A stretch of DNA of 62,544 nucleotides from a virus. Shown piece by piece: positions 45,654 through 53,681 of the stretch (the stretch's first letter is position 1; every line of letters begins with the position of its first letter). The notes under the pieces were generated by a model. It searched no databases. It was not told the origin of the DNA and saw only the letters and a program-made list of their open reading frames with translations. The stretch covers positions 1-62,544 of IMG/VR virus record IMGVR_UViG_3300037502_000756; one strand, written 5' to 3'. A program made the translations under genes and the position numbers.

Positions 45654-47645
45654 ATGCCGCTGAAAGCGCTTCGAATCCGCCCGGGGGTGTTCCGAGAGAA
45701 CACCCGTTATGCATCAGAAGACCGTGGTTGGTACTTCTGCGACAAGGTGCGCTTTCGCTCAGGGCAACCAGAGAAGATCGGCGGCTGGCAACAGATCAGC
45801 AATGCTCAATTCCTCGGCGTCTGCCGTTCTCTCTGGCCCTGGACGAACTACATCGGCGTAGGAACGAACCTCAAGTACTACATCTACTTCGGAACTTACG
45901 ACGACATCACACCGATTGATGTCTACACGCTGACCAACCCGTTTACAGCGACACTCAGTTCAGACTCCATCACCGTGGCGCATACATCCCACGGTCGCGC
46001 TATAGGTGACTACGTCCAGTTCGACAACGTCACCGGGCTTGGAGGTAACATGACCCAGGCCGTGCTGGAGCTTGAGTATCAAGTCGCCACGGTCATCAAC
46101 GCCAACAGCTACACGATCAACGCCCGTGACCCGAGCACCGGGGCCCCGGTGCTTGCCAATGCGACCGATGTTTCTGGCTCTCCAGGCGGCGGAACAGTCA
46201 CCGCAGAGTATCAGCCGAACATCGGTAACGACATCCAAATCTCCACAATAGGCTGGGGGTCCGGTGGCTGGGGGTCCGGTGGTTGGGGCGGCTCAGGCTC
46301 CGGTGCTCCGCAGATTGGCATTTGGACGGCATACAACTTCGGTGAAGACCTGATCATCAACCCCAAAGGCCAGGGCATCTACTACTGGGACGCCTCAGCG
46401 GGGACATCTGTGCGCGGGGTCAACATCTCGACACTCCCGGGAGCCAGTGACACGCCCAGCAAGGCGAACTTCGTCGTCGTCTCCGACGCTTCCCGCTTCG
46501 TCCTGGCCTTCGGCACGACGGACTACGGATCGCCGTCCCTGGACCCCATGCTGATCCGCTGGTCGGATCAGGAGACCGCAGCAAACTGGACGCCCGCAGC
46601 CACTACTCAGGCGGGTAGCCTGCGCCTGTCTCACGGCTCAGCCATCGAGGCTGTAGCCCAGGTGCGTCAAGAGATTCTGGTCTGGACGGACACCTCGCTG
46701 TACTCGCTCCAATACCTTGGCCCGCCCATCGTCTGGGGCTCACAAATCCTTGCGGACAACGTCTCCATCGTCAGCGACAGAGCCTGGGCGACCGCCGCAG
46801 GGGTTACCTACTGGATGGGCTACGAGAAGTTCTACATGTTCGACGGGCGTGTTCAAACGCTCAACTGTGACATCCGCCAGTTCATCTTCAACGACTTCAA
46901 CTACAGCCAGAACCTGCAAGTCTTTGCTTCCACCGTTGAGCAGTTCAGTGAAATCTGGTGGTTCTATTGTTCTGCCAATTCCACCGTAGTCCCAACGGTA
47001 GGCTGGGGATCTGGCGGATGGGGATTGGGAGGCTGGGGAGGCGCGGGCAGCGGCCCGCAGATAGACCGCTATGCGGTCTACAACTACGCCGAGAAGATCT
47101 GGTACTACGGCACGATGGCTCGCACCGCTTGGGTGGATGCGAGCGTGGTCTCTGATGTGCCTATCGCTGCGGACTACAACAACCGGCTGAACTTCCAAGA
47201 GACGGGCTGTGACGATGCGTCCACAGTATCTCCCCAGCCTATTGAGTCCTACATCACATCGGCTGAGTTCGACATCGACGACGGGCACAATTTCGGGTTC
47301 GTCTGGCGGGTGATCCCAGACGTTACGTTCAACGGGTCTACAACGGTCCTGCCTGCTCAGCCCAGCGTTGAGTTGTCGCTCTTGACCCTTCAAAACTCCG
47401 GTTCAGGCTATACGCGGGGTGTGGACCCGGTGGCTACGGATGCGTCCAACATGTCTGTGGCGGGGAGCAACGCCTTCCCTGTGGCGCGAGTGGCGACAAC
47501 GACGGTGGAGCGGTTCACCCCGCAGGTCAACATCCGCATCAGGGCACGCCAGATGGCGATCAAGGTGGGGTCTACCGGGTTGGGGGTTCAGTGGCAACTT
47601 GGGGTGCCTAGACTCGATCTCAGACCTGATGGGCGCAAATCGTGA
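45654..47645 (+). CDS. Large tail protein (hub/nozzle-like)
   Basis: 663 residues. MPLKALRIRPGVFRENTRYASEDRGWYFCDKVRFRSGQPEKIGGWQQIS is the clear start of a family found as a large tail protein in podoviruses. A middle Gly-rich repeat, GWGSGGWGSGGWGGSGSG, occurs twice (near residues 200 and 445). The P22 gp10-like tail-nozzle family has a similar opening. It probably forms the nozzle or hub under the adaptor ring. Confidence 0.84.
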   Translation: MPLKALRIRPGVFRENTRYASEDRGWYFCDKVRFRSGQPEKIGGWQQISNAQFLGVCRSLWPWTNYIGVGTNLKYYIYFGTYDDITPIDVYTLTNPFTATLSSDSITVAHTSHGRAIGDYVQFDNVTGLGGNMTQAVLELEYQVATVINANSYTINARDPSTGAPVLANATDVSGSPGGGTVTAEYQPNIGNDIQISTIGWGSGGWGSGGWGGSGSGAPQIGIWTAYNFGEDLIINPKGQGIYYWDASAGTSVRGVNISTLPGASDTPSKANFVVVSDASRFVLAFGTTDYGSPSLDPMLIRWSDQETAANWTPAATTQAGSLRLSHGSAIEAVAQVRQEILVWTDTSLYSLQYLGPPIVWGSQILADNVSIVSDRAWATAAGVTYWMGYEKFYMFDGRVQTLNCDIRQFIFNDFNYSQNLQVFASTVEQFSEIWWFYCSANSTVVPTVGWGSGGWGLGGWGGAGSGPQIDRYAVYNYAEKIWYYGTMARTAWVDASVVSDVPIAADYNNRLNFQETGCDDASTVSPQPIESYITSAEFDIDDGHNFGFVWRVIPDVTFNGSTTVLPAQPSVELSLLTLQNSGSGYTRGVDPVATDASNMSVAGSNAFPVARVATTTVERFTPQVNIRIRARQMAIKVGSTGLGVQWQLGVPRLDLRPDGRKS

Positions 47646-48994
47646 GTATCTGGGCCAACATCATCAAGCGGTTCAAGGCACCGGCACTGCCATTGCCCAC
47701 GCGAGAGTACGACCCAAACTACGTCAACCAGCTTCTCAGCGTCCTTCGACTCTACTTCAACCAACTCGACAACCTTCTGGGGCAGATCGTGGATGCAGCG
47801 CCTGTAAACGTCCAGTTCTATGGCTCCGCCCTGGATGCCTTCGGTCGGGCGCGGTTCAGCCAGCCCTACACCCTGTTTGACAGTCAGAACAGGTATGCCA
47901 AGAACGACGACTTCGATGAAGCTCTGACCGGCTCGGGTACGGTGACCTACGTCGCCAATGAGTCCACGGTAGAGCTAAACACCACTACCGCGTTGGGTGA
48001 CAAGGTCATTCGGCAAACCAAGCGCTCGTTCTCCTACCAACCCGGCAAAAGCCTTCTGGCGTTCAACACCTTCGTGATGAGTGCGGCCCAGCCTGATCTT
48101 CGGATGCGGGTTGGCTATTTCAACGACCAGAACGGCGTGTTCTTTGATCGCAGCGGGTCAACGCTGTACTTCGTGCGCAGGACGTATGTCTCTGGCTCTG
48201 CGGTAGACACCCCCGTAGCTCAGATCGACTGGAACGGCGACAAGCTGGACGGCACTGGGGATTCTGGCTTCACTGTTGACGTCACCAAGGCACAGATCTT
48301 CTGGCAGGACTTCGAATGGCTTGGGGTCGGGTCTGTCCGGTGTGGCTTCGTCATCAACGGGCAGGTCATCATCTGCCATACCTTCCAGAACGCCAACAGC
48401 CTGACCAACGTTTACATGACCACCGCCATCCTGCCGGTGCGGTACGAGGTTGAGAACGTCGGGTCTATCACATCAAACGCCAAGCTCAAGCAGATCTGCT
48501 CGACGGTGATCTCGGAAGGTGGATACGAGAAGAAGGTCGCTCCGCTGGTTGCTCGGATGACAACGGTAAACGCAAGCATCACAACGAGCTTCATCCCGCT
48601 GGTGTCCATTCGGTTGGCTTCAGGACGCACGGGTGCGGTTGTCATCCCGGATATTTACAACGTGCTGCCTACCGCAACGTCGTCTACAACCTTCGAGATA
48701 GCCTTGATCAAGAACCCGACGCTGACTGGTGCATCTTGGGGGGCCACGGACTCTGCCAATGTCGAGAGAGATATCTCTGCCACCGCTTTGAGCGGCGGGA
48801 CGATCATTGAGTCTACATACGTTCTATCCTCCAACCAAGCCCGAGGCACGGTGCTGGGTGGCGGTGATTACAACTGGGATCTCCAGCTTGGAGCCACTAT
48901 CGGCGGCACGAGCGACATTTACACAGTCGCCGCCAGAACGTTGAGCGGCACGCACAGTGCCATCGGCTCTTTGTCCTTCTGGGATCTGACTTGA
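47642..48994 (+). CDS. Tail-associated protein (fibre-linker like)
   Basis: 450 residues, GTG start overlapping the previous stop. The first 60 residues (YDPNYVNQLLSVLRLYFNQLDNLLGQI) are a conserved attachment helix pair; the remaining beta-rich part (QPYTLFDSQNRYAKNDDFDEAL...) varies between phages. It is probably a receptor-binding or tail-decoration protein joined to the tail nozzle. No enzymatic motif seen. Confidence 0.74.
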   Translation: MSIWANIIKRFKAPALPLPTREYDPNYVNQLLSVLRLYFNQLDNLLGQIVDAAPVNVQFYGSALDAFGRARFSQPYTLFDSQNRYAKNDDFDEALTGSGTVTYVANESTVELNTTTALGDKVIRQTKRSFSYQPGKSLLAFNTFVMSAAQPDLRMRVGYFNDQNGVFFDRSGSTLYFVRRTYVSGSAVDTPVAQIDWNGDKLDGTGDSGFTVDVTKAQIFWQDFEWLGVGSVRCGFVINGQVIICHTFQNANSLTNVYMTTAILPVRYEVENVGSITSNAKLKQICSTVISEGGYEKKVAPLVARMTTVNASITTSFIPLVSIRLASGRTGAVVIPDIYNVLPTATSSTTFEIALIKNPTLTGASWGATDSANVERDISATALSGGTIIESTYVLSSNQARGTVLGGGDYNWDLQLGATIGGTSDIYTVAARTLSGTHSAIGSLSFWDLT

Positions 48995-49002
48995 GGTAAG
49001 AC

Positions 49003-50094
49003 ATGAGTCCTGGTGAAGTAAGCGATGCGATGGACGCTGCGGCGGCAGATGCTGCTGCTGGCGCTACTGATGCAAGTCTTGGTGATGCAGGTGCGGCAAA
49101 CGCTGCTGCAGCAATTTCAAACGCGCTAGCCGCAAGCAATAATTTTGATGTAGCGGGCCTTGCAAATTTATCTGATGTTTCTGGGCAGACTATCGAAGGT
49201 GCGCTGGGGCAAATGCTGTTTGATCTCGGTCTTCAGCACGACGTCAGTACACAGCAAGGATTCCAAAACGCAGCTCCAACGCTTCAATCGCTGCAAAACC
49301 TTGGTTTTGGTAACGTAGAGGGGATGAACCCCAATAACCCCACGCAAAGCATCGACGAGATGTTTGCGGCGCAGAACTTTGCGAACAACCTGCCGACATT
49401 CTTCAACTTCATGGTGCCCGGGCTTGGCACCGCGATGAACGTCGCCAAGAACGCAGTGCAGTCTTTTGGCGGGCTGCAGTCGGGCACCATGACGCCTGGG
49501 CAGGCGCTGGGTAACCTGGGGCTTTCTGCTTTCGGTTTCGGCAACAGCAGTTTCAATCAGGGCCCCGCCATTGGCAGCATGTCCACGGGGCAAGCGGCCA
49601 CTACCATCGGCCTCAGTGCCTTGGCAAACCAGCTTGGCATCCCGGGCGGCGCGGCGATGCTGGGCAACATCCTTGAGGGGCAGTTTGGCCCTGTTGCGGG
49701 CGGTCTTGCAGCGGGCCTTGCCAACCAAGCGGTGGGGCAGGCTACGGGCCTTGGGCCCCTTGCAGGGCTCGCCATGCAGGCTACGGGTATCTCGCCCGCC
49801 ATCGGCAAGGCTGTGGCCGAGGCGGTGCCTTCTGCGCCGCAAGGTACGGGGCTCCTCAGCGCCATCACGAGCATGTTCGACCAAGGCACAGCCGGTGCAC
49901 CAACGGGCTCGACCTCCCTCACAATACCCACGGGGGATGCGGCCCCGTACTTTGAGGACTTCGCCCCGGCCCTGACCCCCGCGCCCGTCACCTCGCCAAA
50001 AGCGCAGGAAGCGTCGCCGCTTATGCAGAAACTGATCTACGGCACCGAGCGAGGGGCTTACGGCCCGCTGTTCAAGTACGACATTGGAGATTGA
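49003..50094 (+). CDS. Ala/Gly-rich internal virion protein
   Basis: 363 residues. MSPGEVSDAMDAAAADAAAGATD, then many Gly/Ala/Leu hydrophobic stretches (GGAAMLGNILEGQFGPVAGG, GLAAGLANQAVGQATG). The C-terminus ENGAYGPLFKYDIGD-like (RGAYGPLFKYDI) resembles YGPIMRYA of the next gene. Low-complexity hydrophobic proteins here are typically injected with the DNA. Function inferred from position. Confidence 0.7.
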   Translation: MSPGEVSDAMDAAAADAAAGATDASLGDAGAANAAAAISNALAASNNFDVAGLANLSDVSGQTIEGALGQMLFDLGLQHDVSTQQGFQNAAPTLQSLQNLGFGNVEGMNPNNPTQSIDEMFAAQNFANNLPTFFNFMVPGLGTAMNVAKNAVQSFGGLQSGTMTPGQALGNLGLSAFGFGNSSFNQGPAIGSMSTGQAATTIGLSALANQLGIPGGAAMLGNILEGQFGPVAGGLAAGLANQAVGQATGLGPLAGLAMQATGISPAIGKAVAEAVPSAPQGTGLLSAITSMFDQGTAGAPTGSTSLTIPTGDAAPYFEDFAPALTPAPVTSPKAQEASPLMQKLIYGTERGAYGPLFKYDIGD

Positions 50095-50095
50095 C

Positions 50096-50797
50096 ATGAA
50101 TGACCCCTTCTTCCCTCCCGGGTACTATGAAAGCGGCGAAAACTACGACTATGACTACAATCCTTTCCCCGTAGACTACTACGACCCCGGTGCACATTCA
50201 ACTTACAAAACGTCGTATGACGACCCAGGGGCGTTTGACTTTGGCGATGTAGTCGGCGGATTTGGACGGGCCTTGGGGGGCATGGGCCGCTCCGCACTCA
50301 ACTTCGCGCAGACCCCCCAGGGGCTGCTATCCATCCTGGCCGCGCTTGCTGCCGCTGCTGACCGGCGTCGAGGGACCAAGCCTTCAGGTGGCGGGGTGTC
50401 CTACGGGATGACTCCCCCGCGTCAGTTGACTGCCACCAAGGAGAAGGGTGCCTACGGCCCCATCATGCGCTACGCCGCCGAAGGTGGGCTCATGCACGCC
50501 TATGCTCACGGGGGCCATGTCAACATGGAGGACGGTGGCTTCGTGATGACCAAACGCGCCGTCGATGGCGCGGGCGGACCACGGGGCCTTGCGGCGCTGG
50601 TGCCCGGTGCACAACCGATTCGGGGGCCAGGGACTGGCACAAGCGACGACATCCCTGCGACAATCCACGGACCTAAGGGTCAGACTCCGGCCCGGGTGTC
50701 AAACGGTGAAGCCTACGTCCCCCGAGACACTGTCCAACGCATGGGTGGTGCTCAGCAGATGTACAACCTGATGAACAACCTCCAAAGGAGAGGATGA
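50096..50797 (+). CDS. Internal virion protein with GG motif tail
   Basis: 233 residues from MNDPFFPPGYYESGENYDYDY, a Tyr/Asp-rich opening. The middle repeats Gly-rich hydrophobic segments; then KEKGAYGPIMRYAAEGGLMHAYAHGGHVNMEDGGFVMTKRAVDGAGG. The later GGPRGLAALVPGAQPIRGPGTGTSDDIPATIHG-GPKGQTPARVSNGEAYVP block is a phage virion signature. It should be ejected or neck-associated. Confidence 0.76.
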   Translation: MNDPFFPPGYYESGENYDYDYNPFPVDYYDPGAHSTYKTSYDDPGAFDFGDVVGGFGRALGGMGRSALNFAQTPQGLLSILAALAAAADRRRGTKPSGGGVSYGMTPPRQLTATKEKGAYGPIMRYAAEGGLMHAYAHGGHVNMEDGGFVMTKRAVDGAGGPRGLAALVPGAQPIRGPGTGTSDDIPATIHGPKGQTPARVSNGEAYVPRDTVQRMGGAQQMYNLMNNLQRRG

Positions 50798-51783
50798 TGG
50801 CTGGATACACCGATCCTTCGGGGAATTGGATTACCGTTGACCCGGTCACGGGCGCAGGAGCGGGTGCCGCTGGCGGTGGAACCGGGACTGATGTCACTAC
50901 CACCACGGGCAACGAGATCCCCATCGATCAATCGACCCTCTCTCCCAACTTCGCGCCGTATGTCTACGGCATGCTCGGCAAGGGGTGGGAAGCGGCAAAC
51001 ATCCCGTTTCAAGACTATCGGTACGAAAGCGGAGCCCCCGCGCAACGCTTCGCGTTCAGCAACATCAACCCTGCCACGGGACAGTACGAGGGCGGGTATT
51101 CGCCGCTGGAACAGCAGGCGTTCGCAGGACTCGGCGCACTCGGTCAGTACAACCCGACGCAGTTCAGCACCGGGCTAGGGCCGGTAGGTTCTGTCCAGAG
51201 CTACATGTCGCCGTACATGTCGGCGGTGACTGACATCGAGTCGCGTGAAGCGCGGCGACAGGCTGACATCTCTCGGCAGTCGGAGCAAGCGCGTCTTGCG
51301 CAGGCTGGTGCTTACGGCGGCAGCAGGCAGGCCATCATGGAGGCGGAGCGCCAACGCAACCTCGGGCAGCAGATCGGAGACATCACCTCCAAGGGCTTGC
51401 AGTCCGCTTACGACCGGGCGATGGAACAGCGCCTCAAAGAGTCGGCGCTGGGCCTGGAGGCTCAACGTTTCGGTGAGCAGGCGCAACAGTTCGGGGCCAA
51501 TTACGGACTCCGCTCCCTTGCAGACCAGCTTGCCGCAGGCAAGGAGCAGCGTGCAATTGCACAACAGCCGCTGGACTTCGGCTATCAACAGTTCAAGGAG
51601 TCGGTGGCTGCACCGCGCGAGGCCGCGACATTCATGTCGTCGCTGCTGCAAGGTCTGCCGACAAGGGCCAATCCGTATTACGGGGGTACGCAAGGAGAGT
51701 CGGCAGCGGCTAGCGCAATTGGCGGGGGCCTTGGGGCTTACAACCTAATGAACTATTTCGGCAACATCGGGAAGAAGCCATGA
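50794..51783 (+). CDS. Virion protein, Ala/Gln-rich helical
   Basis: 329 residues. MMAGYTDPSGNWITVDP, then SPNFAPYVYGMLGKGWEAANIPFQDY and GFNPTQFSTGLGPV-type region, then a long helical part with YDRAMEQRLKESALGLEAQRFGEQAQQF. The YxGxxxAxxxxPYxxYxG... pattern is widespread in internal virion proteins of podoviruses. Coupled to its neighbours by ATGA overlaps. Confidence 0.74.
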   Translation: MMAGYTDPSGNWITVDPVTGAGAGAAGGGTGTDVTTTTGNEIPIDQSTLSPNFAPYVYGMLGKGWEAANIPFQDYRYESGAPAQRFAFSNINPATGQYEGGYSPLEQQAFAGLGALGQYNPTQFSTGLGPVGSVQSYMSPYMSAVTDIESREARRQADISRQSEQARLAQAGAYGGSRQAIMEAERQRNLGQQIGDITSKGLQSAYDRAMEQRLKESALGLEAQRFGEQAQQFGANYGLRSLADQLAAGKEQRAIAQQPLDFGYQQFKESVAAPREAATFMSSLLQGLPTRANPYYGGTQGESAAASAIGGGLGAYNLMNYFGNIGKKP

Positions 51784-52109
51784 TGCAGCAACCACAAATG
51801 CCTGGACAAGCGCCCACCATGAGCGGGCTTTTTTCTGCCATGCAGGCGAAGCGGGGCGTGCAGCAGCCGGTGCCGAGCACGGTTGACTCGCTAGTCAAAC
51901 TGCCGCCTGAAGTGCTGAAGCAGTTGTACCTGAACCCGCCGGAAGGCGTGCCGACGTACGCCATCATTGCTGCGCGTGATCGCCAGATCAAGATGCAGCA
52001 GATGCGCGAGGCGCAGCAGCTTCAGTCCGCGCAGCAGCAACTGGCACAGCAGCCCCGCACTGTGGCCGAAGGCGTCATGGGTGCGCTCAACTTGTTGAAG
52101 ACGGACTAA
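51780..52109 (+). CDS. Gln-rich virion protein
   Basis: 109 residues; MMQQPQMPGQAPTMSGLFSAMQAKRG, VDSLVKLPPEVLKQLYLNPPEGVPTYAIIAARDRQ, then a Gln-rich coiled coil (EAQQLQSAQQQLAQQPRT). The LPxEVLxQLY...VPxYAIIAARDRQxxM segment also marks a family of phage internal proteins. Structural role by position. Confidence 0.74.
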   Translation: MMQQPQMPGQAPTMSGLFSAMQAKRGVQQPVPSTVDSLVKLPPEVLKQLYLNPPEGVPTYAIIAARDRQIKMQQMREAQQLQSAQQQLAQQPRTVAEGVMGALNLLKTD

Positions 52110-52112
52110 ATC

Positions 52113-53681
52113 ATGATGAACGCAGGTCTCGGCGCTATTGCCCCCAATGCCAACCCGATGGCTGCGCAGCCGCAGCCGTTTGAAAAGCTATTGGAGGTTG
52201 ACAGAGCAGTCAAGGCGGTGAATCTCGCCCGTGCCGCTCAAGGAGAGCGGGCGATGGCGCAGGCACAACAGCGGCAGCCCACGGTGTACGAGCAACGGTT
52301 GATGGCGCTGAACCAAGCTCTCGGTGCGTCAGACTACGGCTTCGCTGGTGGTGGGATCGTCGCTTTCGCGGGTGGTGGCGACACCAGCCCGGCAGACCTC
52401 GAAGCTCTCGATGCTGACATCATGGCAGACACGATGTTCGGTTTCGGTACAACTCCTGAAGCAGCGGCGGCGGACGAACTGCGCGTGCAAGCTGCACCGA
52501 CGCTTAAGAGAATCCAGGAACTTGAATCACAGATAAGGGTACTTGAGAGGAGAAGCCCATATAACGCACAGCTACCTCCACTGCGTCAAGAACTGGCTAA
52601 GCTTAAAGGGTCTCTTGCCTCGGTACCCGCTGCCCCTGCGGGTGCTGGTGTTGCTCCTCGCCCTGCCCCTGCGGATACTGGTCCCCTTCCGCCCCTGCCC
52701 GCTTCCGTTCCGCTTAAGAGAATCTCATCCCCGACACCCTCTGCTGGTGGCCCTCCGGGTGCTGGTGCTGGTGCTGGTGGCCCTTCGGGTGTTGGCCCCA
52801 GTGCCAGTGCAGGCCCTGCCCCTGCCGCAGGCCAAATTGACCTATCGAACCTCAGCGCTGCACAAAGAGCCTTGGCGGACCTTGTCGGTCAACGCGGTGC
52901 GGTGTCTCCTGAAGTAGCTGCGGCCCGGGCGGAGTACGACCGCGTATCGCGCACCGCTCTGGACCCTGCTGAACAACAACTCCGCGAGTTGGAGGCACAG
53001 CAAAAGCGTGGGATCTTTGAAGACCCTGAAGCGTTGGCAGCGATGCTGTCGGGTATGAGCGGTGATATGCGCCTTGGTGAGGCGCTGATGGCGATGGGTG
53101 CGGGCGCTGCCAAGACCCGTGCGGGCCGTGAAGCGCGTGTCCGCGATGCCCGGGATAAGCTCGCTCAACTGCGTTCTGATCTGGCGCTGACGCAAGCCCG
53201 GGAGCGTATGGCCCGCGCTGAAGGCGATGACCGCGCAGTGCGTGAAGCCCAGATCAAGCAGGCTGAGATCAAAGCTCAGATCCAAGCTACCTTGGTTGAT
53301 CTGCAGTTTAAGCAGGAGGACCTTGAGGTCAAGCGACGCCAAGTCGGTGCGCAAGAGCGCACTGCCCGAGCTGCGGAGGCTTCCGCTGGCACCCGCGCCG
53401 CAGGCGCTGATGAATCCGCTGAACTCAGGCGCATGCAGACTATGCGTGCAGATCCTAGGTATGCAGGATTGGCGAAAGCCTACGAAGAAGCAGTCGGTCT
53501 TCTGAACACCGCGCCGAACAACCCCAAACTGCAACAACGTGTCCGGGATGCTGAAGCAGCCATCAATAAGCTTGCTCAAGAATACGATGTGGCTAGAATG
53601 AGTCCAACCCCCGGCCCTGCGCCGGGCGCTACCACCCAAACTCAAGGGTGGGGTCAACACCAAGTTGTGCCAAAACCATGA
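52113..53681 (+). CDS. Coiled-coil internal virion protein
   Basis: 522 residues. An N-terminal block with FAGGGIVAFAGGGDTS (about 77-92), a very Pro/Ala/Gly-rich linker (about 170-260), then a long coiled coil (about 270-470: DPAEQQLRELEAQQKRGI, RARDKLAQLRSDLALTQARERM...). It precedes the giant injected protein, as internal core proteins do. It may form the ejection channel or core. Confidence 0.78.
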   Translation: MMNAGLGAIAPNANPMAAQPQPFEKLLEVDRAVKAVNLARAAQGERAMAQAQQRQPTVYEQRLMALNQALGASDYGFAGGGIVAFAGGGDTSPADLEALDADIMADTMFGFGTTPEAAAADELRVQAAPTLKRIQELESQIRVLERRSPYNAQLPPLRQELAKLKGSLASVPAAPAGAGVAPRPAPADTGPLPPLPASVPLKRISSPTPSAGGPPGAGAGAGGPSGVGPSASAGPAPAAGQIDLSNLSAAQRALADLVGQRGAVSPEVAAARAEYDRVSRTALDPAEQQLRELEAQQKRGIFEDPEALAAMLSGMSGDMRLGEALMAMGAGAAKTRAGREARVRDARDKLAQLRSDLALTQARERMARAEGDDRAVREAQIKQAEIKAQIQATLVDLQFKQEDLEVKRRQVGAQERTARAAEASAGTRAAGADESAELRRMQTMRADPRYAGLAKAYEEAVGLLNTAPNNPKLQQRVRDAEAAINKLAQEYDVARMSPTPGPAPGATTQTQGWGQHQVVPKP

